Shown here in pieces: positions 51,881 through 59,835 of a stretch of 59,835 nt of DNA; position 1 is the first letter of the stretch; the number at the start of each line of letters is the position of its first letter. Both the position numbers and the translations under genes were made by a program. The notes below the pieces were generated by a model. That model saw nothing but the letters and a program-made list of their open reading frames with translations. It was not told the DNA's origin and made no database searches. This stretch comes from Solobacterium sp. (GTDB taxonomy: Bacteria; Bacillota_I; Bacilli_A; Erysipelotrichales; Erysipelotrichaceae): contig JAGAVW010000022.1 in the NCBI GenBank assembly GCA_017941735.1, forward strand, positions 1 through 59,835. Direction: 5' to 3'.

Positions 51881-53809
51881 ATGGCTAAAAATACACAGAA
51901 TTATCAAGATGATAGCATTCAAATATTAAAAGGCCTGGAAGCGGTACGAAAGCGTCCAGGTATGTATATTGGTTCCACCGATAGTCGTGGTTTACACCAT
52001 TTAATCTGGGAAATTGTCGATAACTCCATCGATGAAGCATTAAATGGCTATGGGAAAAAGATTGATATTACCCTAGAAGCGGATGGTTCTTGTACCGTAC
52101 AAGACGAAGGCCGTGGTATGCCAAATGGGATGCATGAAAGTGGCGTAAACACCCTACAAGTTATTTTTACCGTCTTACATGCGGGTGGAAAATTCACAAG
52201 TGAAGGTGGTTATAAGACCGCTGGTGGTTTACATGGGGTTGGTGCTTCGGTTGTAAATGCCTTAAGTGAATGGCTTGTCGTTGAAGATGCGCATGATGGA
52301 AAACTCGTGCGGATTCGCTTTGACCATGGAGATCAAAAAATTGGAAAAGTAGAAGACTTAGGAAAAACCACTAAGACTGGCTCCAAAGTCACTTTTAAAC
52401 CAGATCCCAAGATTTTTTCCACCACCGAATTTAAATTTGAAACAGTCTGTGAGCGGGCAAGAGAAGAAGCTTTCCTTTTAAGTGGGATTGCCTTAACCGT
52501 TACGGATAAGCGTGGAAAAAAGACGGTAAGTGAAACGTTCTGTTATGAAGATGGTTTAGTGGCGTTTTTGAATTACCTTCATGAAGATCGTACAACCCTA
52601 ATGGCACCAGTCAAATTTTCTGGAGAATCACAAGGCATTAAAGTGGATTGTGCCTTCCAATATACCGATGACTACCAAGAGAATACCTATAGTTTTGTTA
52701 ACTTGGTACGTACAAGTGATGGGGGAACGCACGAAGTAGGATATAAGAGTGCCTTTACCAAAGCCGTCAATGACTACGCTCGAAAGTATGGTTTATTAAA
52801 AGAAAAAGATAAGAATCTTGAAGGATCAGATGTACGTGAAGGTTTGACCTCGATTCTTTCTGTTTCCGTGCCAGAAGAATTATTACAATTTGAAGGCCAA
52901 GTAAAAGGAAAATTAGGGACCCCACAAGCAAAACCAGCAGTGGATGCGGTGGTAGCTGACCAATTAACGTTCTGGCTAGAAGAGAATAAAGAACTCAGTG
53001 ATAGTCTTGTGCGGAAAATGCAAAAGGCGAGTTTAGCGCGTGAAGCAGCACGTAAAGCGCGGGAAGAAGCACGCAAAGGGAAGAAGTCTAGCAAATCCGA
53101 AAAAGTATTATCCGGTAAACTCGCGCCTGCGCAAACCAAAGACGCGAAAGTCAAAGAACTCTTCTTAGTGGAAGGAGACTCTGCAGGTGGTAGTGCAAAA
53201 CAAGGACGTGATTCCCATTACCAAGCGATTCTTCCACTACGTGGGAAAGTTTTAAATACCGAAAAAGCAACCATGAGTGAAATTGAGAAGAATGTGGAAT
53301 TAAATACTTTGATTCATGCGATTGATGCAGGAGTCGGACCAGACTTTGATTATACGGAATCCAACTACAATAAAGTCATTATCATGACCGATGCGGATGA
53401 TGATGGATCGCACATTCAGATTTTATTATTGACCTTCTTCTATCGTTATATGCGTCCACTAGTCGAGCATGGAATGGTTTATATTGCATTACCTCCACTA
53501 TATAAAGTGACGAAGGGCAAAGAATCCCAATATTGTTATACGGATGATGAGTTAGATGCGTTGCGCAAGAAGTTAGGTAAAGTTGAAGTACAACGTTATA
53601 AAGGCTTAGGTGAAATGAATGCGACCCAATTATGGGAAACGACAATGGACCCTGCAACCCGCACGCTTATTCAAGTAGGAATTGAAGATGGCATGTTGGC
53701 GGAAAAACGTGTTTCTACCCTTATGGGGGATAAAGCAGAATTAAGAAGAAAGTGGATTGAAAACAACATTCAATTCACATTGGAAGATGATTTTAAGGTG
53801 GATGCGTAA
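51881..53809 (+). CDS. parE: ParE, topoisomerase IV subunit B
   Basis: A 642-residue type II topoisomerase ATPase subunit. GHKL motifs are EIVDNSIDEAL, DEGRGMPNGM and GGLHGVGASVVNALS; the TOPRIM part has LVEGDSAGGSAKQGRD and MTDADDDGSHI. The end MGDKAELRRKWIENNIQFTLEDDF matches ParE rather than GyrB, and parC follows directly. With ParC it separates linked daughter chromosomes. The ATG at 51881 is chosen because the family start is MAKNTQNYQDDSIQIL; an upstream ATG lacks a site. Confidence 0.94.
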   Translation: MAKNTQNYQDDSIQILKGLEAVRKRPGMYIGSTDSRGLHHLIWEIVDNSIDEALNGYGKKIDITLEADGSCTVQDEGRGMPNGMHESGVNTLQVIFTVLHAGGKFTSEGGYKTAGGLHGVGASVVNALSEWLVVEDAHDGKLVRIRFDHGDQKIGKVEDLGKTTKTGSKVTFKPDPKIFSTTEFKFETVCERAREEAFLLSGIALTVTDKRGKKTVSETFCYEDGLVAFLNYLHEDRTTLMAPVKFSGESQGIKVDCAFQYTDDYQENTYSFVNLVRTSDGGTHEVGYKSAFTKAVNDYARKYGLLKEKDKNLEGSDVREGLTSILSVSVPEELLQFEGQVKGKLGTPQAKPAVDAVVADQLTFWLEENKELSDSLVRKMQKASLAREAARKAREEARKGKKSSKSEKVLSGKLAPAQTKDAKVKELFLVEGDSAGGSAKQGRDSHYQAILPLRGKVLNTEKATMSEIEKNVELNTLIHAIDAGVGPDFDYTESNYNKVIIMTDADDDGSHIQILLLTFFYRYMRPLVEHGMVYIALPPLYKVTKGKESQYCYTDDELDALRKKLGKVEVQRYKGLGEMNATQLWETTMDPATRTLIQVGIEDGMLAEKRVSTLMGDKAELRRKWIENNIQFTLEDDFKVDA

Positions 53810-56316
53810 TGGCAAAGAAAAAGATGTTTGAAGACCATACGAAATATATACCAGCGCTTTTAGAAGACATTATGGGCGATCGTTTTGGTCGTTATGCAAA
53901 ACACGTCATCCAAGAACGTGCCTTACCCGATGCACGAGATGGCTTAAAGCCTGTACAACGTCGTATCCTTTATGCGATGTATCATGATGGGAATACCTTT
54001 GATCATCCATACCGTAAATCCGCAAAGACGGTTGGTTTAGTTATTGGTAATTATCACCCACATGGCGATACTTCTGTCTATGATGCGATGGTACGTATGT
54101 CGCAAGATTGGAAAGTACGCTTACCACTCATCGATATGCATGGGAATAATGGTTCCATTGATGATGACCCGGCTGCAGCGATGCGTTATACGGAAGTACG
54201 TTTAGCGAAAATCACGGAAATCATGGAAGATGATTTGGATAAAGATACGGTGGAAATGGCACCGAACTTTGATGATACGGAAACCGAACCAACGGTTTTA
54301 CCGGTTCCTTTCCCCGTGATGTTAGTAAATGGGGCAACGGGTATTGCGGCAGGTTACGCAACCAATATGCCACCTCACAACTTAAGTGAAGTCATTGATG
54401 CGACAATTCTACGTTTACAAAATCCAAATTGTTCGTTGGATGATGTGATGGAAGTTTTACCAGGTCCAGATTTTCCGACGGGTGGAATCGTACAAGGAAT
54501 GGAAGGAATTAAAGAAGCATTTACGACAGGGCATGGTCGTGTGGTCGTGCGCGCAAAAGCGGAAATCGTGGATGCAAAATCGATTCAACAAATTGTGATC
54601 ACCGAGATTCCTTATGAAGTCATTAAAAGTGAACTAGTTCGGAAGATGGATGAGATTCGGATTTCCAAAGAAATTGATGGCATCTTAGATGTGCGTGATG
54701 AATCGGACCGTAATGGTATGCGGATTGTGGTTGATGTGCGCAAAGATTCCGATGCGACCATGGTTTTGAATTATCTCTATAAGAATACCGATTTACAAAT
54801 CTACTATAACTACAACAACATTGCGATTGTTGAACAACGACCAGTTCAAGTTGGTTTATTAGGTTTATTAGATGCGTTTATTGATTTCCGTAAAGAGGTT
54901 GTCACAAGACGCGCAAAATATGAACTTGCGAAGATGGAAAAGAGATGCCATGTCATTGAAGGTTTGATGAAGGCTGTTTCGGTTTTAGATGAAGTGATCG
55001 CCATCATTCGTAAATCCAAAGATAAAGCGGATTCTAAGAAAAACTTAATGGAGCGCTTTGGCTTTGATGATGCACAAGCAGAAGCGATTGTCTCTTTACG
55101 TCTATATCGTTTAAGTAATACAGATATTAAAGAATTACGTGATGAATTTGCGGAACTCGTTAATCGCATTGAAGAGACCAAATCCATTTTGGATAATGCG
55201 AAAGTATTACGCTCTGTCATCGTCAAAGAATTAAAAGCGGTTAAGAGTGAATATGGGGATGCGAGAAGGACAAGAATTGAAGAAGAAGTCGAAGAGCTTG
55301 TCATTGATAAATCCTCAATGATCACCAATGAACATGTGGTAGTAACAGTTAGTAAAGATGGCTATTTGAAGCGTGTCTCTATGCGTAGTTATGGCGCAAG
55401 TGAAGGCATTGCGACTGGGCAAAAAGATGGCGATGAATTAATTGGAACCATTGAATGTGATACGGTTGATACCTTACTCTTATTTACCTCGAAAGGAAAT
55501 TACGCATATTTACCGGTTTATCAAATTGAGGAAGGCAAATGGAAAGATGTCGGTATGCATTTAAATAAAGTGGTGCGTATTGATGGTGAAGATAAAATTC
55601 GTAATGCGATTCTCATCAAGAATTTTGATACTTATGCTTGGATTGTAACGGTATCTTCTTTAGGACAGATTAAGAAGACCCCAGTCAATCAATTTGTCGT
55701 CCAACGTAACTCGCGTGTCATGCCGGCAATGAATTTGCCTAGCCACGCAGAGCTTGTAAAAGCATTTGTAGGTTATGAACACCAACAAGTCGTTCTTGTT
55801 TCTAGAGATGGTTTTGGCTCACGTTATGCGATTGAAGAAATCCCAAGTACCGGTGTTAAATCCAAAGGAGTTAAGGCCTTGAATTTAGGAAAAGGCGATG
55901 TGCTTGGTTCCGCATGTGTGTTAAATGAAGCCGATACAACAGTTGTCTTTGTGACCACAAATGGAGGCATGAAGCGCGTTAAAGTCGAAGAGATTCAAGA
56001 AGGCAATCGTCCTGTGAAAGGGAGCTTAATCGCAAAACGCGTCAAGACAAATCCAAATGAAATTTCGATTGTACAACCAATTTCTTCGTATGATAGTTTA
56101 GCTTTCTATGATCCGGAAGAACAAATCTTAAAAGCAGCAGATATTCCTCTTAAAACAACCGATACAACCTTTGGGAATCCACTTGTCTTAAAGAAAGATT
56201 GGTATTTATTAAAGGGCATTGAAGAGTGTCGGATTGTAGATTATCCGGAAGGAATGGAATTTGAAGTCCACGAGGATGTGGAAAAGTTATCTCTTTTTGA
56301 TGGGGAAGAAGAATGA
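53809..56316 (+). CDS. parC: ParC, topoisomerase IV subunit A
   Basis: An 835-residue DNA-cleaving subunit. It starts HTKYIPALLEDIMGDRFGRYAKHVIQERALP, in two parts, with the QRDR region HPHGDTSVYDAMVRM around 84-98 and catalytic Tyr127 in AAAMRYTEV. The C-terminal beta-pinwheel repeats begin near 510 (VVTVSKDGYLKRVS). The ATG overlaps the parE stop by one base, so the subunits are translationally coupled in the expected ratio. It overlaps the yqeH gene by four bases. Confidence 0.95.
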   Translation: MAKKKMFEDHTKYIPALLEDIMGDRFGRYAKHVIQERALPDARDGLKPVQRRILYAMYHDGNTFDHPYRKSAKTVGLVIGNYHPHGDTSVYDAMVRMSQDWKVRLPLIDMHGNNGSIDDDPAAAMRYTEVRLAKITEIMEDDLDKDTVEMAPNFDDTETEPTVLPVPFPVMLVNGATGIAAGYATNMPPHNLSEVIDATILRLQNPNCSLDDVMEVLPGPDFPTGGIVQGMEGIKEAFTTGHGRVVVRAKAEIVDAKSIQQIVITEIPYEVIKSELVRKMDEIRISKEIDGILDVRDESDRNGMRIVVDVRKDSDATMVLNYLYKNTDLQIYYNYNNIAIVEQRPVQVGLLGLLDAFIDFRKEVVTRRAKYELAKMEKRCHVIEGLMKAVSVLDEVIAIIRKSKDKADSKKNLMERFGFDDAQAEAIVSLRLYRLSNTDIKELRDEFAELVNRIEETKSILDNAKVLRSVIVKELKAVKSEYGDARRTRIEEEVEELVIDKSSMITNEHVVVTVSKDGYLKRVSMRSYGASEGIATGQKDGDELIGTIECDTVDTLLLFTSKGNYAYLPVYQIEEGKWKDVGMHLNKVVRIDGEDKIRNAILIKNFDTYAWIVTVSSLGQIKKTPVNQFVVQRNSRVMPAMNLPSHAELVKAFVGYEHQQVVLVSRDGFGSRYAIEEIPSTGVKSKGVKALNLGKGDVLGSACVLNEADTTVVFVTTNGGMKRVKVEEIQEGNRPVKGSLIAKRVKTNPNEISIVQPISSYDSLAFYDPEEQILKAADIPLKTTDTTFGNPLVLKKDWYLLKGIEECRIVDYPEGMEFEVHEDVEKLSLFDGEEE

Positions 56317-57359
56317 GTCATTGTAAAGGCTGTGGAATTCCCTTACAATCCACCAATCCAAATGGACTAGGGTATACACCAAAAGAAAATACGGAATATT
56401 GTCAGCGGTGTTTTCGTTTGCGTCATTATGATGATGTGATGTATTCCATGAAACAAGGAATCCCAAAGGAAGAAGTCTTAGATGCGATTCAAAAGATGGA
56501 TGGAAAGATCATCTGGGTTTTGGATGCCTTTGATTTAGAAGCAAGTATGATTCCAGGCATGCATCGTCACTTAGCAGATAAAGAAATCTTAGCTGTCTTA
56601 TCAAAACGCGACTTATTACCAAATGATGTACCGCATCAAAAAATTGCGGAAGCCGTCTTTGCGCGTTTTGAAGAATATGGCATTCCTGTTCAAGAATTAC
56701 GCTTTACTTCAAGTAAAAGCAAAGAAGGTATTCAGGAATTAAGGGAATTGCTGATTAATGATAAAGCCCAAACCTTCATCTTTATGGGCCGGGCAAATTC
56801 AGGCAAGAGTACCTTAATCAATCAATTGTTAGAAGAAGACCAGATCACAAGTTCTCATTATCCTGGAACGACCTTAGATACCATCCAAATTGAAAAGTTT
56901 AATAAAACATTTATCGATACGCCTGGTATTGAAAGTGAAAATAGTATGTTACTAGCGGTGGAAGATGAATATCTAAAAGAAATCATCCCATCGAAAGAAA
57001 TCAAGCCACAGATTTATCAATTGGATAAAGACCAAAGTTTTGCGATTGGTGGCTTAGCACGTATTGATTTATATGGATGTAAGAATTGTTCCATTGTGTT
57101 TTATGTCAGTGAACGCTTAAAGTTACATCGTGGCAAATTAGAAAATGCGAAGGAACTATGGGATAATCATTATGGGGAATTGTTAAGACCAATTCCAATG
57201 GAAAAGGATTTTAAGTCCTATCGCATTGGGCAAGAAAAAGAAAAAATAGACATTGTGATTGATGGACTTGGTTGGTGCTGTATCTCAGGAAGTTATAACC
57301 ATCTAGAGGTATTTGCCCCAAGCAAAGTCATTGTCACATTTAGAAAGGCTTTGATATAA
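56313..57359 (+). CDS. yqeH: YqeH, circularly permuted ribosome-assembly GTPase
   Basis: A 348-residue GTPase with an N-terminal zinc finger (CKGCGIPLQS and YCQRCFRLRHY), then G motifs in permuted order: ILAVLSKRDLLP (G4), later GRANSGKSTLINQLL (G1) and FIDTPGIES (G3). YqeH is needed for 30S subunit assembly in Bacillus. It overlaps parC by four bases and is followed directly by yhbY, the usual firmicute order with the Ap4A-hydrolase-like and RsfS genes. Confidence 0.93.
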   Translation: MSHCKGCGIPLQSTNPNGLGYTPKENTEYCQRCFRLRHYDDVMYSMKQGIPKEEVLDAIQKMDGKIIWVLDAFDLEASMIPGMHRHLADKEILAVLSKRDLLPNDVPHQKIAEAVFARFEEYGIPVQELRFTSSKSKEGIQELRELLINDKAQTFIFMGRANSGKSTLINQLLEEDQITSSHYPGTTLDTIQIEKFNKTFIDTPGIESENSMLLAVEDEYLKEIIPSKEIKPQIYQLDKDQSFAIGGLARIDLYGCKNCSIVFYVSERLKLHRGKLENAKELWDNHYGELLRPIPMEKDFKSYRIGQEKEKIDIVIDGLGWCCISGSYNHLEVFAPSKVIVTFRKALI

Positions 57360-57647
57360 ATGTTAACTGGAAAACAAAAACGTTATCTACGCGCATTAGC
57401 ACAAAATGAAAATCCACTTTTTCAAGTTGGAAAAGATGGCTTGAGTGATAATTTCATCCAACTCATGGAAGATGCGTTTCGTACCCATGAATTAATTAAA
57501 ATCAAATTATTGAAGACGGTTAGCGAAGATAGTAAAGAATTAGCCTTCGATATTGCCCGCTTAACAAATAGTGAGCTTGTACAAATCATTGGCCGTACAC
57601 TCGTCTTTTATCGTAAAGCAAAGGAGCCAAAGATTCTTTTACCATGA
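57360..57647 (+). CDS. yhbY: YhbY/CRS1-type RNA-binding protein
   Basis: A 95-residue single CRM-domain protein: MLTGKQKRYLRALAQNENPLFQVGKDGL and ELVQIIGRTLVFYRKAKEP are the expected start and GxxG-like end. It binds ribosomal RNA during 50S subunit assembly. It starts at the base after the yqeH stop and overlaps the next gene by four bases, within the yqeH-yhbY-nadD/yqeK-rsfS operon. Confidence 0.92.
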   Translation: MLTGKQKRYLRALAQNENPLFQVGKDGLSDNFIQLMEDAFRTHELIKIKLLKTVSEDSKELAFDIARLTNSELVQIIGRTLVFYRKAKEPKILLP

Positions 57648-58453
57648 GAAAAACCATCTCCATTGTGGCACCATTTGATCCCATCACCAAAAGCGAACTG
57701 GATGCGTTGCGTTCTTTTTTAACTGACCAACATTACGACTTTGTGTTTGTCTATCCAAGTGAAGAAGGAATTCTTCCCATTGAAGTGCGCAAAGAATTAT
57801 TAAAAAGGGTATTAAAACCCTATCGCAAAATGGGTGTCAATGCCCCAAGTGGCGAAGTGACTAGCTTAACAAGTGTTGATGAAGAAGCACTTGTGCATAA
57901 AGGAGAATTCTATCGCATTGCTCCTGGAATTCATCGTTTCATTTTAGAAAAAGGATATTATCTACCCCAAGTTGTAGAGGCAAATTGTAGCACGCATCGC
58001 GCAACCCATTCCAAGAGTGTTGCTGCATTATGTGTTGAATTAGCGAAATATCATCATGTCAATCCTGAAAAAGCCTATATCGCAGGGATGTTACATGATA
58101 TTACAAAAAACAAAGAAGATGCGTATCATCAAAGGATTTTAGAAAAAGAAAAGCCAGAGAAGCTTCAATTAAACCATAAAGTATGGCATAGTTATACGGC
58201 ACGTTATTGGTTAAAAGAGAATATGGGTTTATGTGACGAAGAAATCTTAAAAGCCATTGATACCCATACGATAGGGGATGCGAAAAGTAAACTTGGTCAA
58301 ATTCTCTACATCGCCGATAAATGTGAACCAACCCGTGGGTATGATGCCAAAAAAGAACTTTCTTTAGCGAAAAAAGACTTACAAGCTGCCGCTTTGCTTG
58401 TGTTAACAGAAGCAAAGGCGTATATTTTGGAAAAGGAGGGCATGCATGTCTGA
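57644..58453 (+). CDS. NadD-like remnant fused to YqeK-type HD hydrolase
   Basis: A 269-residue protein. Residues 1-110 resemble a NadD nucleotidyltransferase start, but the nucleotide-binding GTFDPIHxGH is replaced by APFDPITKSELDAL, so the His residues needed for catalysis are missing. Residues 125-269 form a YqeK HD-domain Ap4A hydrolase: HSKSVAALCVELA, GMLHDITKN (His-Asp pair), HTIGDAKSKLGQILYIADK. In most Firmicutes nadD and yqeK are separate adjacent genes here; fused forms are known elsewhere. The hydrolase looks active, while the first part probably is not. A true nadD would have to lie elsewhere. Confidence 0.8.
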   Translation: MRKTISIVAPFDPITKSELDALRSFLTDQHYDFVFVYPSEEGILPIEVRKELLKRVLKPYRKMGVNAPSGEVTSLTSVDEEALVHKGEFYRIAPGIHRFILEKGYYLPQVVEANCSTHRATHSKSVAALCVELAKYHHVNPEKAYIAGMLHDITKNKEDAYHQRILEKEKPEKLQLNHKVWHSYTARYWLKENMGLCDEEILKAIDTHTIGDAKSKLGQILYIADKCEPTRGYDAKKELSLAKKDLQAAALLVLTEAKAYILEKEGMHV

Positions 58454-58793
58454 AATACTCGATTTAACACTACAAACCTTATCGCAAAAACAAGGGGATC
58501 GTATTTTAACCATTGAAATGAAACAGGCAAATCCCTTCACGGATTATTTCGTTATCACAACCGCAAAAAATTTGCGCCATGCGAATGCCTTAGCGGAAGA
58601 CTTATTAAAAGAAGTTTCTGCCAAAGGCTATCCAGTGCGCACGCGGGAAGGGGCCGAAGGAAGCTCTTGGATCTTGGTGGATTTGTATGATGTGATTGTG
58701 CATATCTTTACCGAAGAAGCAAGAGAACAATATAAATTAGAATCCTTATGGGAAGATCTTCCCATGGAAGAATATAAAGAAGACGCCAGCTAA
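58446..58793 (+). CDS. rsfS: RsfS, ribosome silencing factor
   Basis: A 115-residue protein with family markers DYFVITTAKNLRHANALAEDL and REGAEGSSWILVDLYDVIVHIFTEEAREQYKLESLW (in parts), and the full length of RsfS. It binds protein L14 on the large subunit and stops subunit joining when nutrients are short. AAAGGAGGG lies upstream, inside the end of the preceding gene, which it overlaps by eight bases. It closes the ribosome-assembly operon. Confidence 0.95.
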   Translation: MSEILDLTLQTLSQKQGDRILTIEMKQANPFTDYFVITTAKNLRHANALAEDLLKEVSAKGYPVRTREGAEGSSWILVDLYDVIVHIFTEEAREQYKLESLWEDLPMEEYKEDAS

Positions 58794-58808
58794 GGAGCTG
58801 GCGTTTCA
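58783..58808. terminator. Bidirectional terminator after rsfS
   Basis: ACGCCAGCT and AGCTGGCGT form a perfect nine-pair stem around AAGG; T-rich sequence flanks it on both strands, serving rsfS and the convergent thioredoxin-like gene. Confidence 0.75.
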
Positions 58809-59323
58809 ATTGGTGTTTCAGAAGGTTGGGCATCATAGATACGATTGAGAATGAGCCAATCAACGAAGTTATCTACGGATAGAGGATGTTGTGGGTCCCA
58901 TTCCAAACGATTTTGAATCACGATTTTATTATCTTCAACAATACAGGCAACAAAGGCAGGATAAGAAGAGATGCCCCAATCATCATTTAAGCGATATAAT
59001 TCAAAATTTTGTTCGAGTGGGGTAATATCCACTTCTTCAATATAATCATGCACATCCACACCGGTATTGATACTTGCGGTTTGTAAGATGGTATCTTTGA
59101 CATATTTACAGTCTGCATTCGTGGAGCTCGAGAAAAAATAGTAATGCAAAGAAGCATTTCCACTACTTAAGGTATAATCATGCAATGCATCATATACAAT
59201 CGCATCTTGGGCGTTGATGTCATGCGAATCATCACGGTTTGGCTCAAAGACACGATAGCCTACAAGAATGGCACTGTAGAGTATGAGCAATGTGAAAAAT
59301 GTAAATAAAATTCGTTTTAACAT
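58790..59323 (-). CDS. Membrane-anchored thioredoxin-like protein
   Basis: A 177-residue protein with an N-terminal membrane anchor (ILFTFFTLLILYSAILVGYRV). The outer part looks like a thioredoxin fold: YYFFSSSTNADCKYVKDTIL in the active-site position with a single Cys, and a later GISSYPAFVACI with the cis-proline region. The second Cys of a CxxC pair is missing, so it is not a normal disulfide reductase. No family is assigned. A TATAAT with -35 TTGCTT (17 bases apart) leaves a leader of only about eight bases and no ribosome-binding site. Confidence 0.65.
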   Translation of the reverse strand: MLKRILFTFFTLLILYSAILVGYRVFEPNRDDSHDINAQDAIVYDALHDYTLSSGNASLHYYFFSSSTNADCKYVKDTILQTASINTGVDVHDYIEEVDITPLEQNFELYRLNDDWGISSYPAFVACIVEDNKIVIQNRLEWDPQHPLSVDNFVDWLILNRIYDAQPSETPIETPAP

Positions 59324-59354
59324 AATTGCGTATCTATCATTATACTATCGGCCA

Positions 59355-59400
59355 CTTTTGAAAGCAATTCTTCCTTTAGAAAGGGATATCCATATATAAT
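59355..59400 (+). promoter_or_regulatory. Promoter region of the CofE-like gene
   Basis: TATAAT at 59395-59400 precedes AAAGGAGATGG and the ATG at 59432; the -35 is not clear. Confidence 0.4.
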
Positions 59401-59431
59401 AAATGGGTATTGCCAAAAGGAGATGGAATCT

Positions 59432-59835
59432 ATGAAGCGAATTACTGGAACGGTATCAAGAGGCTTAAGAGCCCCGATTATAAAAGCAGGGGATGCCTTA
59501 GAGGATATTGTTGTAGATACCGTTTTAACAGCCGAAAAACAAGGAGAGCTGATTATTCAAGACCAGGATGTCTTAGCTATTACTGAATCGATTTTAGCGC
59601 GTGCCCAAGGGAATTATTGTTCTATTGATGCTATCGCAAAAGATATTCAAACTAAGTTTTCTAGCGATACGATTGGGGTTGTTTTTCCAATTACTTCCCG
59701 CAATCGTTTCTCACTTTGTTTAAAAGGCTTCGCGCGTGGTGCAAAGAAGATCATATTAGTCTTAAGTTATCCTAGTGATGAAGTGGGAAATGAACTTGTG
59801 AGTTTGGATGCTTTAGATGAAAAGGGCATCAATCC
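59432..59835 (+). CDS. CofE-like coenzyme F420-type ligase, N-terminal part (cut by window end)
   Basis: The first 134 residues are visible with no stop before the window end. They begin MKRITGTVSRGLRAPIIKAGD and continue with VLAITESILARAQGN and FPITSRNRFSLCLKG, a pattern of the F420-0:gamma-glutamyl ligase (CofE) family found also in Firmicutes that lack F420. There the acceptor is unknown, possibly a folate-like or other glutamylated cofactor. GGAGATGG precedes the ATG. The C-terminal part lies outside the window. Confidence 0.75.
   Translation, partial: MKRITGTVSRGLRAPIIKAGDALEDIVVDTVLTAEKQGELIIQDQDVLAITESILARAQGNYCSIDAIAKDIQTKFSSDTIGVVFPITSRNRFSLCLKGFARGAKKIILVLSYPSDEVGNELVSLDALDEKGIN

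Noticed and set aside
54846..55328. 160-codon minus-strand frame inside parC
   Set aside because: Antisense shadow of a well-recognised gene.

Overview
The window reads as a low-GC Bacillota (Firmicutes) chromosome, most likely a gut or oral Erysipelotrichia-type organism. The housekeeping order is firmicute: parE-parC, then yqeH-yhbY-nadD/yqeK-rsfS. Starts mostly have AGGAGG-like sites, lipoproteins have LxxC boxes, and TGA is used as a stop, so the code is standard. The species assignment is inference.

Bases 1-7.9 kb are the right-hand end of an integrated mobile element. The first bases hold the start of a minus-strand gene resembling an IS110-type transposase. A four-gene cargo operon follows (312-4875): a small Cro/C1-type regulator with its own operator cluster, an M48-type zinc metallopeptidase with a long unassigned C-terminal part, a TerB-like protein, and a glycine/alanine-zipper protein. 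This operon is the best candidate in the window for an undescribed system. Two strong terminators separate it from a Tn916-like recombination module: a sigma-like factor, an Orf8-like helix-turn-helix protein, a probable structured RNA, an excisionase and a tyrosine integrase. The element ends in a cluster of TTACCAAC repeats just before the first chromosomal gene at 7999.

8.0-20.5 kb: a small phosphatase, a uridine-kinase-like protein, a LarC-like protein and an Fe-S aldo/keto reductase; then sbcD-sbcC, an alanine/sodium symporter, a HAD phosphatase and azlC-azlD; then rRNA-modification genes (an RluA-type pseudouridine synthase and an RlmD-type methyltransferase) on the minus strand. 20.6-26.6 kb: a nucleoside-type ABC importer (BMP-family lipoprotein, ATPase, two permeases) with an extra lipoprotein gene between the binding protein and the ATPase.

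26.7-41.7 kb: a CarD-like regulator, a lipoprotein, a sirtuin and WYL regulator, membrane transporters, htpG, an XRE and a TetR regulator, queA-queH for tRNA queuosine, a compact divergent lexA-like/dinB SOS region with a palindromic operator, a MATE exporter, tRNA-Ser(GGA) and a Sel1-repeat protein. 41.8-51.8 kb: envelope and stress genes, namely an SGNH-like membrane protein, an HtrA-type protease, SseB-like and pyrophosphatase-like proteins, a polyphosphate-polymerase/DUF4956/beta-solenoid lipoprotein operon, hflX, plsY and a prepilin-peptidase fragment. 51.9-59.8 kb: topoisomerase IV, the ribosome-assembly operon, a thioredoxin-like membrane protein, and the start of a CofE-like ligase running off the window.

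A trend across the chromosomal part is that about a dozen genes have a sigma-A -10 box ending only 6-9 bases before the start codon and no ribosome-binding site. This implies many leaderless or near-leaderless transcripts.
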